Assembly: GCA_964036155.1 (NCBI GenBank)
Contig: OZ038423.1
Span: forward strand, 18,615,249-18,679,248
Reading direction: 5' to 3'
From: Diploscapter coronatus
Taxonomy: Eukaryota; Nematoda; Chromadorea; Rhabditida; Rhabditidae
DNA: 64,000 nucleotides
Translations under genes and position numbers: made by a program
Shown here: one piece after another, positions 50,588-61,400 of the stretch
Position numbering within the stretch: the first letter of the stretch is position 1
Layout of the letters: each line of letters opens with the position of its first letter
The notes under the pieces: generated by a model
Told to the model about the DNA's origin: nothing
Database searches by the model: none
The model's input: only the letters and a program-made list of their open reading frames with translations

Positions 50588-53500
50588 TCATCGTCCAAAT
50601 TCACTGATCTAAAATAGGGAAAATAAAATAAGAAGAACATTGTTATCGGAGAATTTTGAATGGTTGCTTGATGAGTAATTAAAAATTTAGATTTCGAAGG
50701 TTTCTAGCACTTCAAATAGTTTCAATGTAGAGATTTCAACGTTTCTGATTTGGTTATTGAAATTACCCACATGGTTTCGGCTTCATCGTGCTCAAGGATC
50801 TGTTCATACTCCTCCATACAATATCGATCCCACTCCGATAATTCCTGCCCACTTTCGTCCTCGATTCGAGCACTTTCCGAGCCTGAAATATCCCTTTCTA
50901 GTGAGAATGTTCCTTAATGCTTTGCATGTGTTTGTTGCACAGCTGTTTTCCGCCTAGAATGTCTCTTCCTTCGCTCTCCTCGCCCTCCCCCCTTCTCTTC
51001 ATTTCATATATTTCTGTCAAAGTGTTCAAAGTCAGTCATTTGCAACCCTACCTTCATTCGTTTCCTGAGTGTAGAATTTGTGCCAGTTGACGAACGAATT
51101 GATGAATCTGGCTCTGAGTTTGCTCGCCTTCAGGTCCTTAAGGCGGAACGAGCTCGTGCAGCCCGAACCGATCATGTCGATCAGCTGAAATAGAATAGTT
51201 CAATGAATGAAGAAATAATGATTAGGAAAAGTGGCAAATTTATCGAAAACTTTGTCTTATCCTATCCAACTCTTCCGGATCATATTTAATCTTACGAAAA
51301 AATAAAATAAATTTACCTGACAAGCGACATCCTTGAATGCCATGCTGTCGATATTCCTCTCCGCCAATTTCTTCTGTATTTGCTCGTGGAATTTCTCCAT
51401 ATCGTAAAGCGTTACTACTCCATCTCCATCCTGGTCCAGAATTCGGAACCAATATTCGATACTGAAATGCGTATTCATAAATAAACTAATGAAAAAAACA
51501 ATTTCGATTCATCACAATATTATGATATTGTAGGCGCGCAGCAAAGTATGCAGACTGATGCCAACTTGCACGTTTAGCATGCGAACAATTTATTCCCTGC
51601 GCGCATGCAACATGAAAATCGCGAAAATCAAAGATTTACAAAATGAAGAATGACCTCAACTCCCTTCTTCCATAGCAATAATAAAATACACATGATAAAT
51701 TCAAACTTTCAAGGAAGGAAAAAGTCAATTATTACCTCGTTCGATGTGCCTTGTCCTCCTCAGCCAACAGGAACTGTGTGAACTCCACCAGTCCGATCTG
51801 CTCGACATTGTCTTTCCTTCTCGCTATGCGACACACCGCGCCAGAGAATATCCTCTCGACCACAAGGGGCACTATCGCTGCAAATGAATTAAATAAAATC
51901 GGCTGGACTAAGAAAAACAGTCACCTCCATCAGAATGCGTGGCCAAATCGTCCCTGTCGATTTTCATGTCATGGTCCGTATCGAGATCGAAGAATTTACA
52001 ATATACAACATAGAAATGCTCATAACTAAAGTTGAATAATCAGAATTGCAGATGAAGATTTCGTGTTTACCTGAAGTATCGCAAACTCTTATTGATATCG
52101 TCATCGAGTTGCAATTCCCTGATAGCCTGCAGCAGATCAGACTTCCTGATCTCTTCTGTCGTGATCTTTCCCGACCAGTTTCGAGCTACGTTCCAGAAAA
52201 TTCGTGTGACAACCTAGAATCGTTGAATTTCTTACATCCAGATGTCGAAGGAAAGGCAATAAAAATCGACATTTGTATGGCAGATAAATCTCTTTAAAAA
52301 CTAGTTATCTGAATGCTTGATTAGAACAGATCTAAGTTCCATTGTAGATTTTATTACTGCCCAAAATACAAATAACTTACGACATCTCGATATTTGTCAT
52401 GGAATTCAACTGCCTCCCGATAGAATCCGAGTCCCGGATGAGTGTGGATGATGTCCATAACCAGCGAGTGGAAGTCGGCTGGCAGCAAGTGAGATCTGAA
52501 GTAGTTTTCGTTTCAACCGTTCTTATTCATTCTAAAATTACTTCGTTCCCCCGGTAAGTGTGTAGACAAATCTGGATGCCTCGTCGTGAGCCACACTCGT
52601 CATGGCTCGCCACCACACTGTGAAGTCCATCAAAGTGGCAGGTCGGGGCTACAAACCACGATAAGCCATTATTCTTGAGCAATTTCAATACCTCATTTTT
52701 GGTGAGTGCAGCGAAGATGGGTGCCTTCCAATAGAGCGGCAGTCCAGCTGCCTGGCACACTTCGAACATATCGTCTATCTCACACTAAAATAGCACAATT
52801 ACCTTCAGACTTTTCTCAAATATGGGTAGGACGAAATTTTTACAAGTTAAACTTTATGAGAAAAATCAAAATTAGCACTGTTCATCCATTTCTATCAGTT
52901 TGTATTGTTCAAGTAAGATATATTTCATACCTGCTGATTGGGGAATGCTTTGAATACTTCACAGACTCTTCGAAGTGCAGAGTCATTGACCACTGAAGAA
53001 ACCGGCTGTCCCTGGGGATAGTAGAATCTACAGGAACAATATGAGCTAATTCTTTGAACTGATCATAAAATACCTAGGATAATTGATGAGAGGTTGTCGG
53101 GGAGGCTTTTTTGTGGGTGAAGAGGCCTTCTTAGGAGAAGGCCGATATTGCTCATCCAATAGATTATTCAGAACCTTTCCATCCAGCCTAAAGTCAACAA
53201 ACATTAATGAAAGGCATCGGAAAAAATGGGCTAAATCCAACACTTCAATCTTCTCGTATTTCTAAAGATAGGCCTTTCGTTCTTAAAATAGGGTTTCTCC
53301 TTTCTTTCTAAAATCCAAACAAAAGGTAATATTTTTACCTGAGAGTTTCTTCAATTCCCTTGGTGGCCTTCGAAATGTTGATTGATCCATCAGAAGTGCC
53401 AGAACTGCTGTCGAAATCAGCTGTTTGAGCCTAAAGTTTCTAATAGTATTACAACTGACTTGATTAGTTTAATCTTTGAAATGCCTTTTTTACTTTATCA

Positions 53501-56500
53501 TGTGCCGTGACATTGTGATTCGGATCTAATTACTTTCCTATTGAGGCGTTCAAGTTGAGAGCAAATCATCGTATAGAAAAGCAAATGGAAAGGGGAGCAT
53601 TCATTAAATTCCGTTTGATCAATCTAATCAATATTCTTCTCTTCTCGCATTTCTGCAGTTCACTTTGGCCTATTTTTACTCGTATTTCCCCTATCCCTGC
53701 CCGCTGCGAACTCGAGGTAAAAATTCCCCGTCGAGAAAAATGATGCGATGGGCTGGCTACTTTACAGCGGACGGGGAAAAGCAAGTGCTCTGCTCGATGC
53801 TTGAGGCTCTCCCCCTGACTTTTTCCAGCACCTCTCCATCATTCGATATTTTTCTCGCATCTGTCTTTCTCGGACTCACTAATCGAACGTGATTTTTCAG
53901 AGATAAAAATGAAAATTCCCTTTAAAATTGGCAACCAAAAATGACGACATGCTTTCTATCAAATGACGACACGATTTTTTAGCAAGTCTTATTCTACCTT
54001 TCTCTATCCTCGCCTAATCCTATACTCTATTCTGTTAAGTTGCGATTGCAGAATATTCTATTTGCCGAAACTCGATTGAAAGTAACACAAATTCTGCGAA
54101 GAAAACAGTGCATACACTTAAACTGTCTTTAAAATTGCGAAGAAAAAATAACCCTCACCTTAGAAGCAGCAACCGAGTGGTTAGCAGTGGTTGGAGTGGC
54201 CTTTCCACCTGGAGGAGTCCTGAAATTTTAGATCGTGAAACCTTGCGCAGTTTTCAATTTCAATTTAGTAAAAGGGGGAATGTACTTGTGTGAAAATAGA
54301 GATCAAATTTCCAATTTGCTAACGTCACTTATTAATGAAACAGGTTAAGAGATTTTTCTATGACCTTGGAAGTGGCAATCCCATAGGCTTGGATTTGCTT
54401 CCAGGGGGCTTGCTGCTCCCCAGCCAAACGAGTCCCATTCGCATTGTGAACGAAGTGGAAGCAGCCTCAGTGTCGGGCATGGGACTGCCCTCGCGGCGAC
54501 TGTAATTCGACATCACGAACTCTGCCGTATTCTCGTCGCTGTCTTCAGGCACAGGAGTCGAGCTGTCTCTCAGCCGGACTGTAAATGTCTCGTTCAATTC
54601 CTGGCTGCTGCTGCTCGTTCCATTCTCCAACACTGGGTTGCCATCAGCAACTCGAGTTGCAGAGAGAATCTCCTTCCGAATGTCCAACTCCTGTCGAATG
54701 TCGCTGTCGAGCATGTCCCAGAAGACGGAATTGAGTGCAGCAGAGTTGGTCGCCGGATTACTCGGACAACCCTCCTCGTCCTCTTCCTCTTCGGTGACTT
54801 CTTCGTCCCACTCCTCGTCCCACATCGACTCATCCTCGAATTCGCTGTCATCCTCGCGCGGAATGCAGACGTTCGCCTCGCAACTCGCCCCCAAATCGAG
54901 TGTGAAGTTGACCAGCGGACTGGCCGATTTCCTCCTTATCTCTGTTTCAGGCGTCTTCGTGACTTCCTCATTCGACCCGTCACTCGCGCTCGGGTCGTTC
55001 ATGCTCCAGAAGACGCACGACGACGCGATGTCACTGGACGTGGATGGGTAGACGTAATGGTTCTCCTGCTCTTCTTCGTCCTCCTCTTCGGCCTCTTCTT
55101 CATCAGGGACGTACCAGAAATCGCAGCTGGCGGCGAGTGCACTGCCCAGCTGGTCGAGTCGTCTGGCCCGTTGCTGTGCCTCGCCGAGTTCTGACTGGTC
55201 CTCTTCAGATTCAGATTCCGATTCTGAACACTGCTCCTCGTCCTCTTCGCTCTCTGTTTCTGTCTCATAGTAATTCAGCTGCTTTCCGGGAAGGACGAAG
55301 TGGTTGGATTTGCCATTCAATTGGATGGTTTGCCGCTCTGGGCTGTGGTTGGCAGAACGAGCCGAGGGGTCGGGCGAGCTGACTGCTTCGGGGGAGCCTC
55401 GGTGCAGCCAGAGGTCGGGTGAAGGTCGCCCCAGTTTGAACACAGAAGAACTACTCGACCAGGGAATTGATGCAGAGGGAAGAGAGGAGAGGTGAGAAGA
55501 AGTCAGTCAGTCAATAGAGCATGACGGAAGGGCAGGGCAAGTCAATCAGGCAGAGGATGGGGAAGGCGAAAGAGAATAGCCATTGGGAAATATGATAATG
55601 AATAGAGGTAGGAAGGAAGGAATAAAGCTGTAGAGAATGGAAGGGAAGGAGCTGGAGCAGATGCAGACAAAGAGTGACTGCAGCGGAGAGCAGAGAGGCA
55701 AAGACAAGACTGTGTTTTTTGGTTCAAACGAGAAGCTCACAACTGTGCCGCTGCTCTCTTGCGTCGATGAGTGGGAGGAAAGCGAGAGATCGAGGGGAAT
55801 CGAGAGGATAGAGAGATACAGAACAGCTGGCTGATGGAAGAGAGCAGGGGAACTGGTGATAATCTGATAAGGGGGAGATAAAGATAGAGGGTAGAGCTGC
55901 AGAGAGGCAGATCTTGAATGGAATCAGCTCATCTGACATATCTCTTCCCTTCTCTATCAGATATCGGATCTCGAATCGACACAAGTAATCAAATCATTAG
56001 TGACGTTAGCAGATCGGGAGAACTTCGAATGTTTTGAAACTCTATCATCTGATCATCTAATCTGTTTCCCTATTATGTTTTCTATCAATAAGTCAATTCA
56101 TCCTACCTTCCATTGACCCAAGGCTGTTGTTGGGGTTGGGAAGTGTTGACTGACAGCTGATAACTGCTCGGTTCTGGATGGGATCTGAACATGTACTTAT
56201 TTCATCTATCTTACAGTGGCGACAAAAGTTCTGGGACAAGTATAAATTCTGGATACTCAGTTTACTAACCTGTGGTGATCAAATCAAGCTGAACCTTTAT
56301 ACACAGATCGAAATGTGTAAAGCAAAAAAGCCGTGAAAATTTCAGCCCGATTCGATTCAGAATTTTGAACCTAGAGATGTTCAAACAACTTTATGTTTGG
56401 TTCTATACTTTTGACCGCAAAGGCATGCCCATCATATTCAAATGTCATTGGCTAGCGAGATGATATTAGAGGAAACTCTTTCAGAAGAAATGCACTATGG

Positions 56501-58471
56501 TTGTTTGGAAATATTGAAAAATTAAAGCTAACTCAGAATTGATCTTCGTTTTTTTCAAAAGTAGGTGAAAAAATCGTATTTTCTTTGACTCGAAGTCGAA
56601 CTTGATTAATTTTATTTCGTTTGGCCATAAATTTCAATGTTTTTATAGCTCAATTTTAGGTGAAAAAGACCTAAACTTTTTGCGCATCATGTATTTTGAC
56701 GTCAAAAAAAATAAAATTACGCAATGCAATCTTTCATTTTTAATTTCGCGCATTATTCATTTTGACCCGACTATTCAATCTTTGACAATAGCATAACATT
56801 TCCATATTTCTATGAGACTCACTTGTGCACAGGCGCGATATCCTGAGTTGAGGCAGCTGAGTAATTAGCCACAGTGACATTCTGAATAAAATCCATTGGT
56901 ATTTGAATGGGAATAATTATGATAGAAACTTTGGGCAACTGAACTCGAAACAAGATTGTTAAAACTTAGCAACATATCTCGTTTAATAATCTAAGGAATA
57001 TGTCGAAAAGTTCATTATTCTTTATCAAAAATTAATTTAACTCAGTCAGTCGCACAAAGCCGTTAGCTGTGATTTCGGTGCTAACTCTGAGGCATTTTCT
57101 GATCGGCTTCCAATCGTGCAGTTCAAAGAAGTGAATGGTAATGGCCTGAGGAAGAGTACAGGCATCGATGAATTGGAACAGAAAGGACAAGTAAGGAATG
57201 AAACGGAGCAGCAGGGAACGCAGTTCGGAAGATGCTTCTTCCATCGCGCAGGGAGGATGAAGATAAAAGGGTTCCTTCTTGTCAGTAATCAGGCAGATAC
57301 AGAAAGATAAAGACTCTCACAATCAGTTGTGCAGTTCTGACGGTATTCCCCCTTTCCTTCTCTTCTTCCCTCGCTTCCACTCCCTTTTTTCCTCCCTTCC
57401 ACTCCTTTCAAGCCAGCCACTTCGCTTGTTTGACCAAAGATTTCGAAGAAAAACCCCTTGAAAATCATATCAGTCCAAAGCTGATGGCCATATTATTTAC
57501 ATAGGTTGAGCCTACCTCGAGCAATTTCAATCTCATCGTGGATTGAATTAGAAGAATGAATTGGTCAGAACAGGTGAATTCTTGTGAATTACGGGGAATT
57601 TTCTAAGAATTAGATGAGTGTGCAGCGGACGGGAAGAGGAAGAGGAAGAAGAGAAGGGGAAGGGAACAAGGAACAGGTCGAGTTGTTCTTCGCTACTTGC
57701 GAGTTGAGGAGAATTGGAATGTTTCTGTTATTTTCCGACTGATAGAGCACTGCACATAAAGATGTGAATGCAGAGATGCAATCCTACAAACTAGTTGAGA
57801 AAATTGAAGAGGAAGGGGACGGGAACATTATTAGAGGGTCGAAATGGGAAGAATAGATGGGGAGAGCAGAGAGGAAAACATTGGACATTCGGACGAGATT
57901 GCTGAATGCAGCAATGCGCGCATAGCACTCACTCCATTTCGAGTTGTTTTTCGCACGATTTTGGATCTCTAGCCGACCACAGACTAGTGTTAGGTTTCTG
58001 GGATCGATCTCGGAACCCGATAATCGTTTTTAGTTCCTTATCTCATAAATCCTCATAGAATTTCGAATAAGATGGAAGGTCAAAGTAGGAGCATTTTCAG
58101 ATATGAATAAATTAGAGAAATGAACGCAGAAGTAATATTAGTCGCATTTCGTGGATGCATAAATTTGTGAAACGACGTCAGTGAATAAGGAGTTACATGT
58201 AATCGTTCTACTCGCTTTAAATATTCCGATTGCGTTTTACCTCCTTATCCGTCGACTTCCTGGTTTGTGAGTCGAATACTTTCCTGACGATGGACTCGAT
58301 GAATCTGCTGATGGACTTTTGTCTGGGCAGATCGCCTATGGCCACGTCCTCGACCTCCCTCAAAGATAGACTCTTCTTCTTGGCCTTTCTTCTGGCAACC
58401 GCCTTCCTGGGCGAGCAATCGCACAGTACTGCATCAGGCGGTCTCATCAGCTGGTGTACGGCATTCTTCAT
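50588..58471 (-). CDS. Serine/threonine phosphatase 2A regulatory subunit B'' (PPP2R3 family)
   Basis: B'' subunits target PP2A to substrates in a calcium-tuned way; C. elegans RSA-1 acts at centrosomes. Eighteen exons (58241-58471, 56823-56881, 56107-56184, 54365-55450, 54159-54219, 53339-53430, 53074-53187, 52931-53027, 52692-52784, 52542-52648, 52381-52495, 52071-52213, 51925-52025, 51736-51877, 51317-51461, 51052-51184, 50767-50882, 50588-50608) close to 977 aa. The core from about residue 590 follows human PPP2R3[65 protein letters not shown]. The first EF hand lies in [19 protein letters not shown] (about 760), the second in [12 protein letters not shown] (about 848); both keep Asp at loop positions 1, 3 and 5. 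The end is [20 protein letters not shown]. The N-terminal 360-residue exon is acidic, with repeated FW motifs, and unlike human PR130. The start is the first ATG of an exon whose donor phase fits. Confidence 0.93.
56214..56422. repeat. About 210-bp Tc1-like MITE in a PPP2R3 intron
   Basis: The left end is cagtggcgacaaaagttctg and the right end acttttgaccgcaaag, whose complement is ctttgcggtcaaaagt. The arms stay partly complementary for about 40 bp. The GGCGACAAAAGT core resembles Tc1 termini and the 48087 element. No open frame. Confidence 0.5.
57347..57668. repeat. Low-complexity pyrimidine then purine tracts in PPP2R3 intron 1
   Basis: 57347-57410 is almost pure C/T on the + strand (ccctttccttctcttcttcc and onward). 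About 220 bp later, 57629-57668 is almost pure G/A (gaagaggaagaggaagaaga). The two tracts could pair or form triplex structures. No coding sense. Confidence 0.6.
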
Positions 58472-61400
58472 TTCTCCACTCAATCAGAGAATTGTCCTCC
58501 CAGCTCAGTCTGATTCGCTGTCAAAATATTCGGTCGTGTCGTTTCGATGCTGGAGATAGGGCAAATGAATAAGCAGAACGAATGTTTACGGACAAAATAA
58601 CAAGTCGAACGATACCGAAAAGGGGAACGAGGATGATGTAAATGAGGGTAGAGATGAATGATGCACAAGGATAGAAGATAAGGAAGGAAGTTGAATTGCA
58701 GACAAAGACGAGCTGCTCGTTGCAATTCTTCAGTTGTTCAACCCAATCATCCCCTCACCCCTTGCATAGCCCTGCCTTACTCCTCTACTCTGCAACATCT
58801 TCCCTTCCAAGCAGATGCTCTATCCTCAAGGGGGCAGACGTGCCTTATCAAGACTTTTGACGTAACAGAGAATTTTTGAAGATAAACCTAATAATCGGGT
58901 AGGGCTAGGAAAGGACGAGGGCTGAATTCGAGTAGCTGGAAAAAGGAGAAGGGCGTTGACGACGCTTGAGATCGTAAATCGAGATGAATTGATGAAAATC
59001 ATGAAGAAGAGCCGATAAGCCGCGCATGGTCCGAGGACTTGACTGCGGGAAGGGAAAAGAAACACGAAATGGAGGAAAGGAAATGAGAAGCTGAAAGGGA
59101 AAATGGAAATGGAAGACTGAAAGAGAAAGGGAAGTTTGCTGAACGGTTAAAACGACTAAAATGGAGCAGAGGTTGAGAAAGTAAGGCAGAGACAGGACAA
59201 AGCTGTGAATGGTAGAGTGGAAAGTAAAAGAGAGCATAATAATATGCAAATATACTGACTGACTACATAGAGCTTGCACATTAGAAGGTATTTGCCTGAG
59301 AACGCGAAGGGAGGAGTGAGTGAAAAAGAGGAGGAATGGAATGGAAGGATGGAAAGAAGATAAGAAGTGCAGAACTTGGCAGCCTTGATTTATGGCTGCC
59401 AAATTATTAGACAAGCATTTGGACAGTCGGTTGTAAACAATTCGTATCTCTGAAAATGAAACCGACAAACATCCAACATTCTACATTTGCATGACTTGAA
59501 TGTAAAAACGATGAAAGGAAGAGATGAATACAATTACAAGTGACGAAGAAGAGGAAGATAGGAAAGGTGAATAGAGAATAATCAAGGAAAAGAAAATGAA
59601 GTAGAAATTATAAGCAAGCAGACAGAAGTGAAGTTGCAAGGTTAATGATCATTGTGAGCGAGTCTGAAATGGAGTGAAGCGGAATTCCTGCAATCAATCA
59701 CCAAAACACAATTAAAGAAGTCTACTTCGATTGAAGAAATGCAGCAATTAGCAATTACAAATTCTTGAAATTGCTACGCAGAAGTCTGATTGAAATTAGT
59801 TTGTATCGAAGTAGAGATGAGAATTAATAAATGAAATATGGAATATGAAGAGATAGAATATAAGTTTTAATTTTATTGGTCAGAAAATTCCTGATGAAGT
59901 TAGGTGTTTTAATTTATGCTATTGATACGACGATTTATTTAAAGTAATGATAAAATATGATGATAATTAGGATTGGCAATAATAGCAAAAACTAAATAAC
60001 TGAAATGAGTAGTTATAAAAGAAATTTATAGCAAAAATTATCTTAGAAAATAAAAGAACGTTCTGACCAATCTAGTACCTACGATTTATCTAGAGTGATA
60101 ATCCAAATCTTGAAAAAAGAATATTATCAAAGAATAGATTATGTGACAGCTTTTAGATAAATAACGATAAATCAAGAATGGAGAACGATAATTCACATTA
60201 CTCATAGCAGGATATTTTAGTTCTAATTTCAAAATTACGACTAATTCATCTCCTAAAAATGAACGGAAAACATTTTATTTACAAAAGCGTAGTTTTCGTA
60301 GAGTAAGATTCAGATAAATGATTTTTTCACTTTATAAATGGTTCTTACAAAAGCGAGTATTCGTTCTTACCAAACAAAATTTTTTTTCGAGTATGACAAA
60401 AAATTGCATTTGATAATAACATACCGCAAGATAATAATTTTTGCCGCTGCAAGTTTACGCATCGAGAATAAATGTAGAAAAAATATGTTTGAAAAGGAAG
60501 TGAAAAAGAAAGTGATATCTGGAAATCTTGGAGATCTGAAGTGCGGATGCGATATGGCAGAATCGAAAGGAAAGGGAACGCCTGCGGCATGGGCAAAAGA
60601 TGGTAGATAAAGCAGATGAATGGAATGATAGAGAATGTTTGTGCTGAGCTGATGATAAGCAAATCATGGAGGATTCATGCTGAAGACAGACGGACAGAAA
60701 GCAGCTAATCGTTGCACCCCCAGTCTGTCTGCACAGGCAGAAGAGAAGGAGAAATGAAGATGCAGGCAAAAAATGAAGAAGAAGAAAAGGAATGAAAAGA
60801 GAAAGCAGAGCCCTCAGGCACAAATGCACAACGCACTGCACTGTTTGCTGTTTGCGGGAGCACTGTCTTACTTCTCTGCCTCTCTCAATTCCCCGCTCTA
60901 TATCTCCCTCTTCAAGCTTCAGCTAACCGCTTCTCTTTCGCCTTCTTCATTATGATAACATCACAAATGATAAGAATCAATTTTTGCAGCATTTTGACGG
61001 AACAAAATTGATCTGTAGCTCTAAGAAAATCGACTGTAAAGCCGAAAATGTTGCGTAACAAATGTGCCTATGGGAATGGGAATCGCTGCTGGAGGGGAGA
61101 CGCTAAAACATGCGAAAACGGGAACTATTAGCAGGGAGGGGAGGGGCTACAAATGAAAAGGAGATGCGTTAGATGCAGATTTGGGCAGATCGAATCAGAA
61201 CTCGGAGAGATAAGGAAGATTTGGCAAGTTAAGGAGATAAGCGAAAACAGAGAAAGAGAAAAGTGGAGATTGAGAAATGACGATAGAAAACGATGGAGTG
61301 ATAAGAGAGGAGATAAATGATACGGAAAGGAGATGGAGAAGGAGAATTTCGAGTGCTAAATAACGGCAGATGTAGGAATGGGGATGGGACTGAAGGGTTT

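Noticed and set aside
58905..59468. 187-aa minus-strand open frame
   Set aside because: Ser/Phe/Leu-rich composition follows directly from the purine-rich complementary strand; no domain, no splice context, no usual start context.
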